Positions 33,956-46,500 of a stretch of 64,000 nucleotides of DNA are shown here, piece after piece. Under the pieces are notes generated by a model. The model had not been told where the DNA came from. It was given only the letters and a program-made list of their open reading frames with translations, and searched no databases. Origin of the DNA: Mytilus californianus (Eukaryota; Mollusca; Bivalvia; Mytilida; Mytilidae); NCBI RefSeq assembly GCF_021869535.1, contig NW_026262712.1, positions 70,402,100 to 70,466,099 on the forward strand, given 5' to 3'. How positions within the stretch are numbered: the first letter of the stretch is position 1; every line of letters begins with the position of its first letter. The position numbers and the translations under genes are program-made.

Positions 33956-35093
33956 CAATATTTATTGCGCACTTGAATGACCGTTTAAATAGATGACTAA
34001 TTAAAGACCTAAATATTCTTTCAAATTATTTTGCAAATTAATTGTTTTATTAAGTATGTTGTCGTAAACAATGCCAAAAAAACGACCTTACATCACGTAC
34101 TAATTATTCTAACAGAAGGTTGATAAAGAAAGATAACTCAATCTATATGTTGTAACATAATTAAAGTTGATTCTCTCTTCTCTCCCTATCAATACATATA
34201 GAGTATGGGATACCGTTATTTCCACTAACTATATAGTAAAACTTATTGATATCAACCACTCAAAATTCTAATTTAGTTTTTTACGGTAGATCTGGTGTCT
34301 TCGGCCATATTTAATAGTAAATTAACAGGAAACAATCACTCAATATGTTAAATGAAACATGCAATTTTCGAGAGAAGAGTACACTTGATTTGTAATGTTT
34401 TTCATTTAAATGAAGAAAAAAGGATGATTTTTAGTGTTTTATCCCCATATTACGACAGTTTTACAAATTCAGAAAAATGTGTGATGTTTGATTTAAATTC
34501 TCAACTGAGCTATATAAGGGGACAATTCACATTATCTAATTTGATAAAATAATATACAGTAAATTTACTAATTTGTTTTGTCACAAGAAAACAAGCGTTC
34601 TGGTCTTAACTTTTATTTTCATTTTTTCAAAAGTAAAATAAAGAGCTATCTTCCCATATTTTGTTTTAATCTAACGTTAAGTTTACTTTCAAGTCACACA
34701 AAAAATTTTTTCCGTGTATAATCATGACAATTTTATTTTAACAACCTTTGAAGCTTGAAAAAGAGCAAAATATGTCCATGACCTATACTTTTACCTGTAT
34801 TTTTGAAAAATAACTTTAGAAAAATAATGCATTCTAAAGTTTATATCCCCAATCTACCATAAATCTTTTATTTTTTTTGTTTAGTGTCATGGCTACTGAA
34901 AGATTAGAGCATTTTACTGAAATCATAGGTAATTGATGTATAAACCCCAAAGGATTTTATATAAACTTTGTGAGTGAGTATACTGCGTTTACACATCTTC
35001 TTATTTATTATTTTCCGGAGTATAAGTCAGCAAAACCGTTACATGTGAACATTAACTGGATGCAGATTAAACATAAGGTAACGCGTTTCGTGA

Positions 35094-35653
35094 AAAGGCA
35101 AGAACTCTTACATTTTGTCTTATTTTGCCCTAAATGGTGTTTGCTGTAAGTCAACACATCCATGTGTTCTACTTAAACTGTTTAAATCTATTGTGTTACC
35201 CAATGTTTTGTATGGTGGTGAAATGTGGACTCATTTAAAGTCAAACGACATTACTGCGTTGAGTTGTTTTCTGCACTTTATAGTCAAGCGTAATTTGGAC
35301 TTGAAAACATCTACGAGATCAGATATGTGCCAAGGTATACTTGGACTACATCCTATTACTTCAGCTATAGAGATTAAGAAGTTTGTAGTCTTGATTACAA
35401 GTTCGTAACGAAGAAAATATTTCTTGTGCGTCTGTATGCTTATTTTGTTGAAAATAAACGCAACTATCACGGGTTTATTCCAGAAATTATGGATATTTTG
35501 TAGAGAAAACGCCTGTATGCGTATATGCCTGACTTTTTGCAAGAGGGAGTTTTTCCAACTAAACAATCTTGGAAAGTTTTAGTGAAAAATACAGTAGACA
35601 AAATACAAACTGATGAATGGACTCGTCGTTTACATAATGACAATAACTTTTAA
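35094..35653 (+). pseudogene. C-terminal fragment of a LINE polyprotein
   Basis: Joined frames read KGKNSYILSYFALNG, LFKSIVLPNVLYGGEMW, then TRSDMCQGILGLHPI and, after frameshifts, PDFLQEGVFPTKQSWKVLV and IQTDEWTRRLHNDNNF before TAA at 35651. The pattern (LYGxExW, trsdm-lgllGl, FPxKxxWK) is typical of the region after the reverse-transcriptase domain in non-LTR elements. There are at least two frame changes and no RT core, so this is a dead 5'-truncated copy. It begins where the similarity between the two segmental duplication copies stops. Confidence 0.7.
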
Positions 35654-35925
35654 ACCTCAGCATGTTTTTTAATAGTATTTACCTGCTTGTTTGGTTTTGA
35701 ATCTAGATATCGTTTAAGTAGAGTAACTATCGAAATATATATACGATAACCATCATTTTTTAAGGAAATAATTAATTTATTTCTTCATCAGCTTGCTCTC
35801 TCTTCTTCACAAATATTTCGCCCATATTATTTCCAGTTCACAACATGTTTGTCTTGGACAATGTTATGATCTTCTATAACTACACGGATGCTATCTAAAC
35901 CTGTAATTTTCATAGTTTCATGCTT
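35654..35925. other. Spacer between the LINE tail and duplication copy B
   Basis: No recognisable feature. It may include the 3' untranslated part of the LINE fragment. Confidence 0.4.
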
Positions 35926-35929
35926 TCGA

Positions 35930-38510
35930 TTCAAACGTTGGAAGTAATAAATGTATGATCTAAAATTATTATTCGTCAAGGTGTAACATATAAAGGGTAA
36001 TTCAGTATTATCATATGTATATATAAGTTCCTGAACATTACAATCAACGAATATTTGGATTAAATCAAGTCCTTTATGAATATATGTGAGTTTCTAAAAA
36101 TGATGGTGTCAACTATTTCTGGCTTGTGTATATATTAGAAAATAAAGCTGTTATCGTTGGTTGTCAATTCTATTTTTCGTTTATTGTTTCTAGCTCAAAT
36201 TATGCCACCGGTTTTCATTCTTGAATTGTTTCACATTTTGTTATGGCGGGGCCTTGTATAACTTACTATTCGGTATGGGGTCTGATCAATGTTGAATGCC
36301 GACAGTGTTCTATACTTGTTTACAATCTCATCCGTTAGGTGTAAAATTCGCAATCACACCACATCTCCTAATTTTCATATACTAAATTAAAGACAAATCG
36401 CAGCTGAAATGAAATATGTCACATCAGTAAACCATTCGAAAAAACCGAATTGTGAAACGATTTGACAGTATCTTACATTTTGCTTCATCTCCTGAATTTA
36501 TTAGTCTTTTATCGAAAGAAGGTCCCTGTCACGTGGACAGCGTATCACATGAGACATGCGTATTAGCCCCCTATAAACAAAACAAATACATAGCCACATT
36601 CACTATCAAGTAAACACATATTAAATTAACAATTATGAATTGAATGCTCTTTTATAATCTTATTGGTGCACGATCAACACTTTTACAACCCTATAAAATT
36701 ATTAAAAAGCATACAATTCTTATAAATACAATTTTATGCTACAACCATGAAACTAAGAGTTATATCAAGCTTTTCGTTTGTTTTTCTATGCAATGTTTTA
36801 ACGTTGTCACGGATAGCACGTGCAGTCATAGCTGTTGTATTTTATACGGAAAATTTGATATGGGAGTGCCTTGCGATTGTCAGCCAGTCAACACTATAGA
36901 TTTAATTATTTTAAATTGTGCATTACTTATATATGTATTGAGCTTGATTTAAACTGAGTACATTTAATTCATTTTAACCAATTAGTTGAAGCAGATATCC
37001 TACTCTAATATTAATGTGCATATATAAAAATGCACTGAATTATAGATACATGTATAAAACACTCTCCTTTTGTGATTAATAGTCAGTCTAACCAACAGTT
37101 GGAATGTGTCATATTAAAAGAAAACAAATGTTACAAAATAAATAATTTGTTGGAAATGGCAGAAAATCTGAATACGGATCTTCGTAGTTTTTTTTACAAG
37201 GAAATGCTTAACATGTGCTTTCTCATGCATGTTCTCCATCACTTGTATTATGCAATATTTATTGCGCACTTGAATGATCGTTTAAATAGATGACTAATTA
37301 ATGACCTAAATATCATTTCAAATTGTCTTGCAAATTAATTGTTTTATTAATTATGCTATGAACAATTTCTGTCGTAAACAATGGCAATAACGACCTTACA
37401 TCATGTACTTATTATTCTAACAGAATGTTGACAAAGAAAGATAACTCAGTCTACTTGTTGTAAAATAATTAAAGTTGAAAATACGGATTCTCTCTTCTCT
37501 CCCTATCAAAACATATAGAGTATGTGAAACCGTTATTTCCACTAATTATATAGTAAAACTTATTGACATCAACAACTCAAAATTTTAATTAGTTTGTTAC
37601 GGTAGATCTGGTGTCCTCGGTCATCTTTGATAGTGAATTAACAGAAAACAATCGGTTAAGATGTTTAATGAAACATGCAATATTTGAGAGAAGAGTACAC
37701 TTGATTTGTAAGGCTTTTCACTTAAATGAAGAAAAAGGATGTGTTTTATTGTTTAATCTCCTCATTACGACAGAGTTTTACAAATTCAGAAAATGTGATG
37801 TTTGATTTAAATCTTCAACTAAGCCATATAAGGGGAGATAACTCATATTATAGAATTTAATAAAATAATGAACAGTAAATTTACTAATTTGTTTTGTCGC
37901 AAGAAAACAAGTGTTCTGGTCTCAACTTTTATTTTTTTTTTTTTCAAAGTAAAATAAACAGCTATTCTACCTTTGAAGCTTGAAAAAGAGTAAAAAATGT
38001 CCGTGACCTATACTTTTACTTTTATTTTTGAAAAATAGCTTTAAGAAATTAATGCATTCTAAAGTTTACATTCCAAATCTACCATAAGTCTTTTGAATTC
38101 ATTGTTTAGTGCCATGGCTACTGACAGATAAATGCCTTTTACTGAAAGCATAGATAAAGAAAGGCGAAAGATACCAAAGGGACATTCAAAATCATAAGTC
38201 GAAAATAACCTGACAACGCCATGGCTTAAAAGAAAACAAACCAACAGACAAACAATAGTACACAAAACACAACATAGAAAACTAAAGACTAAGCAACACG
38301 AACCCCACCAAAAAATGGAGGTGATCTCAGGTGCTAAGGAAGGGTAATTGATGTATAAACCCCAAAGGATTTTATATAAACTTTTTGAGTGAGTATATTG
38401 CGTTTAGATATCTACTTATTTATTATATCCCAGAGAGTATAAGTCAGAAAAATCGTAACATGTGAATATTTACTGGATGAATATTAAACATAAGGTAACG
38501 CGTTTCCTGT
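35930..38510. repeat. Segmental duplication, copy B
   Basis: Counterpart of copy A in direct orientation about 3.3-5.4 kb downstream (the offset changes with the insertions). It carries its own insertion, an R1 copy at 38152-38342, which is lacking in copy A: copy A reads catag-gtaattgatg at about 34925-34937. The 102-codon frame at 36644-36952 is not preserved in copy A. Confidence 0.85.
38152..38342 (-). repeat. R1 copy inserted in duplication copy B
   Basis: Contains aggcgaaagataccaaaggg, acattcaaaatcataagtcg, ccatggcttaaaagaaaac and gatctcaggtgctaaggaag. Copy A of the duplication gives the uninterrupted site. Confidence 0.8.
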
Positions 38511-38514
38511 GTAA

Positions 38515-39795
38515 TTTAGGTAGCCAATACAAAGTTAGTTCAGATCAGACAAAACTTGTTTACGGGGATCTGTACAAAAAAAATGGAAGAAATACATTTG
38601 CCAAGGTATCAATCAAAATCCATGTCAAAGAACTTCAACTTCAACTTCTCTACCAGAAATAACCCATAGTTCAGTAATTCATTGTTAGCAGCAACATTAT
38701 ATGAAGACAATCATAATAGAAAAAGCAAGCCATCGAATACCGAAAAGGATAACATAGCGATATATATGTCATGTTCAGGTGCTTTTGGAATGCTTTTATA
38801 TAAAAATGTAATGTTTACAATGGCAAAAGTGTAGTCAGCTTTTGTGGTAAAATTTAGTTCTCAGGCGACCCTCATTATCAAGGTATAGATGTAAGTCACG
38901 ATATTACATAAACCTATATGTGGTATCTTTCATTTCAAGTTGAATAAGATATGTGCGACCATCATAGTCGACTTTGGTATATTATGATTTTCGTAATCTT
39001 GAAAAAAATATCAAACATTACAATATTTAGTATTAGTAAATTCCTCTATCATCTGATAGTCAACTAAAATTGAATATTTGATTCGTGAAAACTGTTAACA
39101 ATATTTGCATGTAACTTTTTTCAAGACGTAAAATGACGTACACCATATCGTATTTCTTTATAAAAAATGATTTCGCAATTGTTTCAAATATAGAAATAGT
39201 TTATATGATTTATATATTTATTAGCATTGGGGATAAATATAGAACTTGTAAATGATGAATGAATTTGAAACAAATCTTTCTTTGTAAAAAGATAAGAGAC
39301 TTCAACACATGCAATGTAAGTTTACTACTAATATGTATGTGGTTGGATTTAAATGAAAATAACACTTTATAATTGGGTGTGTCCGAACGAAGAGCTATTC
39401 TGGAATTAAATTAATCAGGAAATCTCAAACCAAACATACTTTAAGACAAGAATGTATAAAAAAATTTTATACGTCAGGAGCTATATGCCAAAGAGGAATA
39501 TACAAAGAATAGCAAATCCATATAAGTTCAACGCAGGCTGAGGGAGTTGCGAATTTGATTTAGTACTCATTTCTAAATTTATCAACGGAGAACTTATAAA
39601 GGTTTGCTTTAAATCAATCAACATCTTTAAATCATGATTAACGAAGCACCGACTTCTGTTCACGAGTTTATAATATCATGTGAGACTAACAGTCAGTTGT
39701 ATCAGCCCAGCGCAAGTAAATAAAAATAACATTTAATATACGTTTGGCGATATAAAAATATGAACATAGCTGAACTAGAATTTGATATAAAAATA
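38515..39795. other. Non-coding stretch downstream of the VWA7-like gene
   Basis: A diverged RT-element tail lies at about 38770-38900 (gtaaaatttagttctcaggc, accctcattatcaagg). Otherwise nothing is recognised. Its right end is the 3' flank of the minus-strand gene. Confidence 0.4.
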
Positions 39796-39802
39796 TAAAT
39801 AG

Positions 39803-39808
39803 TTTATT
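39803..39808 (-). promoter_or_regulatory. Polyadenylation signal of the VWA7-like gene
   Basis: The complement reads AATAAA about 100 bases after the stop codon at 39907. The position fits a short 3' untranslated region. Confidence 0.6.
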
Positions 39809-39906
39809 TTTTAACATTTTGATAACTACTCTAAAATCACATATACATTTTTAAATTAAATTTTGACAACAGGTCTCTTCATAGTTTGAAACATTTGCAA
39901 ACTTTT

Positions 39907-42900
39907 TCACTTCTTATGAAATTGTTGAAGGTGCGATCTTGGCATTCTTGGTCGAGGATTTTCAACAACGTCTTCAGATAGGTCTGTCATTTTCGTATTG
40001 GAAACTTTAGATTCCGCCTTTCCGTTTGCTTTTACAATGATCAAAATAATAGCGACAGTTACCACACAAGCTGCCAAAGCTCCACCAATACCATAATAGA
40101 CAGATTTTAAATTTGATGTCTAGAAAATATAACTAAAATAATTCTATTTGCATATTGTATAAATATGGGTCAGCCAAATACAAAACACAATACACAATTC
40201 ATTAATATATTACATTGTATTACAAAATACAGATTCGCAGTAGTACGACACCTTTTCTCTCTTGTACAGTAAGATAAAAATATTTTACAGTTTTTGGTAT
40301 GTGTGTGTGTGTTTGTACGTAAACAACAAGAGGCTCATGAGAGCCTGGTATTGCTCACCTGTAATTTCAGTTTCAAGCATTTGGCTTATTTGCAGATCTT
40401 ACTTTGCTGAACAATTTTGTCATTTACACTTTCTCTCTTTCTATAATAATATTACAGATAATACATAACCCAAAACTGTAAACTTTTGCTCTAACTGTTG
40501 TAGTTTTTAAGATAAAAGCCACAAACTGCTTTTGTCCCCTATGTTCTATTTTTAGCCATGGCGGCCATGTTTGTTAATGGATCAAAACTTCGGATACAAT
40601 TTACAAACTACATAACATAAGGAACATTCAGTTAAAGTTTGGAATTATTTGGCCCAGTAGTTTCAGAGAAGATTTTTGAAAAAGTAATAGACTTGCATGA
40701 AAAAATGTAAAAAAATAAACGTTTCAAGGGCAATAACTCCTCAAGAAGTCAATTTACTATTTTGATCATTTAACTTATTTGTAGATCCTACTTAGCTGAA
40801 CATTTTTGCCATTTACACTTTCTCTCTATCTATTATAATATTAAAGATAATGACCAAAAACAGTAAAATTTCATAAAAATAAACTATTTCGGAGAGGTAC
40901 CCTACAATGGGTGGTCCAGTTGGTCTGAAAATTCATAGCAGATAGATTTTGACTTATCCATCACTTTAACTCAGTGTCACGTTTTCTCTAACTGCTATAG
41001 TTTTTGAGATAAAAGCCAAAAACTGCATTTGACCCTATGTTCTATTTTTAGCCATGGCGGCCATGTTTGTTAAGGTAATGGATCAAAACTTCGGATACAA
41101 TTTATAAACCAGTTACACTAAGGAGCATTCAGTTAAAGTTAAGAAGTATTAGGCCCAGTAGTAATAGAGGAGAAGATTTTGAAATGTTAGCAAACATGAT
41201 GAACAAATTGTGTAAAATTGTATTAAAAGGGCAATAACTTCTTAAGGGGTCAATTGACAATTTTAGACATATTAACTTTTTTGTAGATCTTACTTTGCTG
41301 AACGTTTTTGCTTTTTTACAGTTTATCTATATCTATAATAATATTCAAGATAATAACAAAAAACTGCAAAATTTCCTTAAAATTACCAATTTAGTGGCAG
41401 CAACCCAACAATGGGTTGTTTGATTCGTCTGAAAATTTCAGGGCTGATAGATGTTGACCTATTGAACACTTTTACTCATGTCAAATTTGCTCCAAATGCT
41501 TTAGTTTTTGAGATATAAGCCAAAAACTGTATTTGACCCGAATGTTCTATTTTTAGCCATGGCGGCCATGTTTGTTGATGGATCAATTCTTCGGACATAA
41601 TTTATAAACTAGATACCGTAAGGAACATTCAGTTAAAATTTGAAGGTATTTGGCTCTGTAGTTTCAGAGGAGAAGATTCTTGAAATAGGTTACGACGACG
41701 ACGACGACAGACGACGGACAACGACGGACTCCAAGTGATGGCATAAGCTCACATGGGGCCCTTCGTGCCCCGGTGAGCTAAAAAAAAGTGTGGGGGGGGG
41801 GTCTACAGAGATTAGACCAACAGCAGAATGTATCACTCTGCTCTACTCCATGTATTCAATATTCAACACGCAAAGCTGTAACATGCAACACTGTAAGATG
41901 TTTAAAGCAATCCTTTCGGCTATAAGAAGCTACTTTTAATTAGGTAAGAAATAGAATAATTCCTTTGATTTAATGGAAACAAAATTCATTTTAATACTTC
42001 CTGTCAGACAGGACACAAATTAAAACATTTTGTCCCGATAAAAATGACCACCAACATTAATTTTCATTAGCCAGGTAATGGTTAGAAATGTCTTGAAAAT
42101 GACATTATATCCCTCTCTCTTTTCACCACTCTCTGGGAATATTTAAGTTTTGGATATAGCTTGACATATTGTATGGACATTTTCCTGCTATTAACGGCTG
42201 CATGATGACCTCTAGCTGTAATTTGTATTTTTGGAAGTATGGTTGTTGTCTCTTTGACGTATACCACGCATCAACTTTTATTCATAATCATTATTATAAT
42301 GAGTACTATGTTGTTTTACAGAGAGTCTCTAGCTTGGTATTTATGTATTGTAACTGTATTTTAATTCAAGTTAGGAATAAAACAACTATAAAATTATACA
42401 TCATACCTTGGTCACTTCTGTAAGATGAGACGTTTTTACTGGTATTACTGTTGAGAATGAATGGCCATTTGTAAAGTCAAAAGGTTTCTCCGTAACCTGT
42501 GAATCACTGTCCGATACGAACCAAGAAAATTTTGGACTGCAACAAGTTCCGCTGGAAAAAATTAAAAATATTCATCGTTTCTTTTCTTTTCTTAATTTAT
42601 GAATGAAGGAGATTCAAATGAGACAGCAACACAACTTAACAATAACCAAAATATATGTAGTTTACTTGCAGTTTGAAATGGAGAAAAGCTGAAAAGACAA
42701 GCATACAAAAAAGAGGAGTAAAATGGTACGTTATACCAAGGGGACATTGAAAACTCAAAAGTCGAGATAAACTGATAATTCAATGGCAAAAAATGAAAGA
42801 CGACGAAATTACAAACAAGTTCACAAAACACTAAATATAAAATTAAAGAAAGAGCAACATGAATCCCCAAAAATATTTAGGGGTGATCTCAGGTGCTCCC

Positions 42901-43572
42901 TGATGGTAAGCAGATCCTGCTCAACTAGCGGCACCCGTCGTGTTGCTGATGATAAGTACACATTCATTGATGAATCTCATTCCGAGATGTTACAAACGAG
43001 AAAAAGAGGACGACATTGTTGTTACGATAATTGGAACAAATCAGTGGTAATATGTAACACAGATATTCAAAATCAGTCAATTTAACCAACTCGTGATGGT
43101 GTTCGTAAACCTTTCGATGAGATGACTTCAATTTTACCACTTGGAATGGTTCAATAGCTTCATTGTAAGCCGCAATCCTACATCAAGGAAATCATGATAG
43201 GAAACGCAACCTCTGAACTTGCTAATATTGTTAACATAAGTAGTACTGTGAAGTAACGCACAATAAAAACGGTGCGTCTACATATATTTAATGTCGATCC
43301 TGTCTTAAGATTCATGAGGACTTCTACAGAATATTGTAGAATTGTACATTTAGTTCGAAATCTTACCTAAAAGAAAGTACGTATTTTCCACTGCTATTAC
43401 TCATTTTGAGATCTAAACGTGGCTTTGTGTAGTATAAATTCAATGATGATGTTTCAACAGTTGCTGTTATATTGATAAATTCTTTTGAACAGTTGAAATA
43501 ATTCAGAACAGAAGGAATGCAATCCGAACTTTTATAATTAATAATTATGGTTGGTGGAATTTTTTGTTGTAC
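39907..43572 (-). CDS. VWA7-like gene, C-terminal exons with transmembrane helix
   Basis: Exon 43572-43367 reads VQQKIPPTIIINYKSSDCIP and continues with cysteines and N-glycosylation sequons. Exon 42551-42407 reads GTCCSPKFSWFVSDSDSQVT. The last exon, 40119-39907, has a membrane segment (YYGIGGALAACVVTVAIILI), then KANGKAESK, an acidic patch (MTDLSEDVVE) and a basic end (RPRMPRSHLQQFHKK) before TGA. The layout is that of a type I membrane protein with a tail of about 40 residues. Confidence 0.85.
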
Positions 43573-46500
43573 CTGAAAATAATTACAGTAAAGACATTTA
43601 TTTCAAAATATAAATAAATCATAATATGAGAATGATATCTACATGCAGTTATGTTTTTCTTATCTGCTTTCGGCCATTTCAAACATTGCGTTCATATAAT
43701 GCGCTTCGCACGCACGAAATATATAAAAAGTGTTTATATTTTCAATTTTTAGACAATAATATGTTTACAGTATAAAGTGACAGCTCTATATAGCCATTGA
43801 TTTGAACTTGTGTAAAACGAAGTCTATCCTACCAGAAGAAAAGAGGTAATTTGGCTAAGAAATCTCACACAACTATTTAGATTGTGGCTAGATAACACAT
43901 TATGACAGCCTTCATATATTTTTCACTATCATTGATGAATAAATGTTAGAATGTATGCATCATAGATGTCCTCAAACATACGACATTGGTCGTTGTCTTC
44001 AGCATTATTTCTTCTATTCATAGTATGTCCGGAATACGCAAAAAATATTTGCCTCCGTACGTTAATCAAACAACAATCATTGCGCTTCCGGATTTTGGTG
44101 CATCCAAAAAAGGTCTTTGGACACAAGAAATTGATAAAGCGCTATTTTTTATATTTTTTTATATGCTACCTGATTCAACCACATATAATCCTGTTTTGCT
44201 ATGGGAACCAAAACCAAACTATTTTTTTTTAAACGCCTGAGGATCACTTATTTCAAATGTGGTATGAAATTAAGTATACAGTTCATTTTGTGGGCTATTT
44301 TATAGACTGCAGTACAGACTATTTTTTCTTTCCCATTTTGATATTGATTTTTTATTGACAGCGTCTGATAATTGTTCACATTGTACTATCTAATAGACCT
44401 TCTACCACATTTAACATATAAATGGGCGGTTTATCTAGTATAAAACCAGGGTTGTTTTCCACTTGTTTCGTTGGTTGATATAGCCGAGCGTTTAGTTTTA
44501 TCTGGCTAAAAGACCTCACCTTTTTGAATTCACCTTGGAATTCGGTATTTTTGTCAATACTTTTTTATAAATAGTTTAAAAAATATTAAAATATTTAGTT
44601 TATTTTTTCTTGATATGAAATTCTGTATAATTTTACTTTTGGCATTGCAATATCGAGTTGATCTTATAACCTATGGCGTTGCTGTATGGAAGCTAAGTCG
44701 ACATATACCAGCCAATATTAAGGTGTAAGAACGAGTTTTTCATAGCAGCATGTTAAGTATTTTTGAACGAAAAAAAAGGACTATGGTGCATTAAAACGTC
44801 GATACTTTGAATTTGAACTTATACCGACTTGTTGTTGGCTGTGCACATTATTTTCTTCAAACATTTTGTTCTAACATGAGTAACATTGAATCATGACACA
44901 AAATCCCAATAAACATTTGACGTATCCAAAAGCAAAGGAGTAGCGTTTGTATTGCAATTCATCATTGTATTGTCACACTGAGGCATTCAACATAGAAACA
45001 GAGCTCATACGTCGCTGCAAGTTGAAGACAATACTTAATATCTGTTTAAGCGGAATTGACCTTTCTTTTTTGTAACTTCCGAGCATTCTTAAAACGGTAT
45101 AATTTATGGTAGTTGATTTTACTTGCTCCTGCCTTTGTGTCGGCTTTTACAGGTTGCACTTTGTAAATACAGCTGTTTCACAAACCACACCTCTTTTGGG
45201 GAGATATATGATATTCATAGATATTTTGTTTTGTTTACGTACTGGGTCCCAGTTATGATCTCTATATTTCATCTTATAGAAACATAACTTGGGAATGTTA
45301 CCAGTATATATACACATGGTTGCGGGGAAGTTTGAATTCTGAGGGTCACCCGAAGTGAAGGTAGGGGTAGAACAGAATTTAAGTTTAAACTCTTAGAAGT
45401 TCGGGCATATAAATGTTGAAAATATGCCCCACAGCCCTATGTTTTGACCTTTGAATAAAATAGTAGTGCATATCAACTTTCCATTCTAGGATATAATTTT
45501 TCACGAAACTTCTTAGTAAAAGTGGCACAGTTTTAGAGTAAAGGGAGCTCCTATGGGAAATTGCATTGTCTATATTTACAGAAATGCAACATACATCGGT
45601 ATTTTAGAAATAGATGCCTTTTCGGTACTGATTTTTATTGTACATTTGTGTTCAATGTAAATTTTGTTATTCCAATAATCGAGAAAAGGAATTTGCGTTG
45701 AGTGTTCAATTTATTTAGTTTAACATTACCTTATGTCCAGGTGCCTGTCCAAAGTTAGAAACCGCCTTATTTTCCTCATAGTTTTTTCTTTAAAGACTTA
45801 TTTGATAGCAGATGGATGATGGGGTCTTTTAAATTTATCCACAATTTTTCTAGATTTTGTACGATTGATAGCAAGGCATATTGTTTGGACATTACGTACT
45901 TAAGATTGATGAACCAGAGATATCTTTTTTATTTTTTTAATCGTAATGTGGATGTCTCATGGCCGTATGCCTTATTTTAAGTTTATTCGACCAGTGTACC
46001 CCCCTTGACTAGTGGAAAATCAAGAGGCAAAAAGTACCTCCCCTACAAACACTGAGAAATTTAAAGTCTTTAATGATCTGCAAGTTCTCAACGAGGACGC
46101 TACATGTTATAAGTTCAAAAAAAAAACGTTCTGGTAAATAATAATAATGAAAACAAATAAAATTAAACTGAAACTACAATATCATGTCATCTTTAAATTT
46201 CCTTCTTAGTGTAGCAATCGTTGAGGACAGAGAATTAATTATATCAGTTTTGTATATGGGAAAACATTCCTCGCGTACGAACCTCTATTTTTTTTCTATT
46301 GGCTGTAAACGACATTTGCACATGTCAATTCTCCGTGTAGATATGCCACTAGTCCAGAGAGATTTAAGAAACACATATCAACAAACTCGATTAATATGCA
46401 ACAAAAATTAAACTTTTGAATTTAAGTCACAAGGCAAATTCTAACTGACCTTATTCCGATGCCATCATCAATGCGAATATATCGCAAAGACCGTGCATGC

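Larger units (their letters stand above)
30560..35095. repeat. Segmental duplication, copy A
   Basis: Collinear with 35930-38510. Anchors are aataaatgtatgatc (30590 and 35948), atataaagggtaat (30927 and 35990), aagtcctttaggaatatatg (about 31000 and 36068), acttactattcggtatgggg (32536 and 36260), gagacatgcgtattagcccc (32850 and 36552), gaatacggatcttcgtag (33850 and 37171), ttacggtagatctggtgtc (34283 and 37599) and taaaccccaaaggattttat (34942 and 38355). Copy A has two extra insertions, at about 30636-30927 and 31066-32420. The copies are diverged by many small changes. No intact gene is present in either copy. Confidence 0.85.

Noticed and set aside
35231..35566. 111-codon minus-strand open frame
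   Set aside because: It is the antisense shadow of the LINE C-terminal fragment, which has recognisable motifs on the plus strand.
36644..36952. 102-codon open frame with cysteines in duplication copy B
   Set aside because: The frame is not preserved in duplication copy A and shows no known domain.
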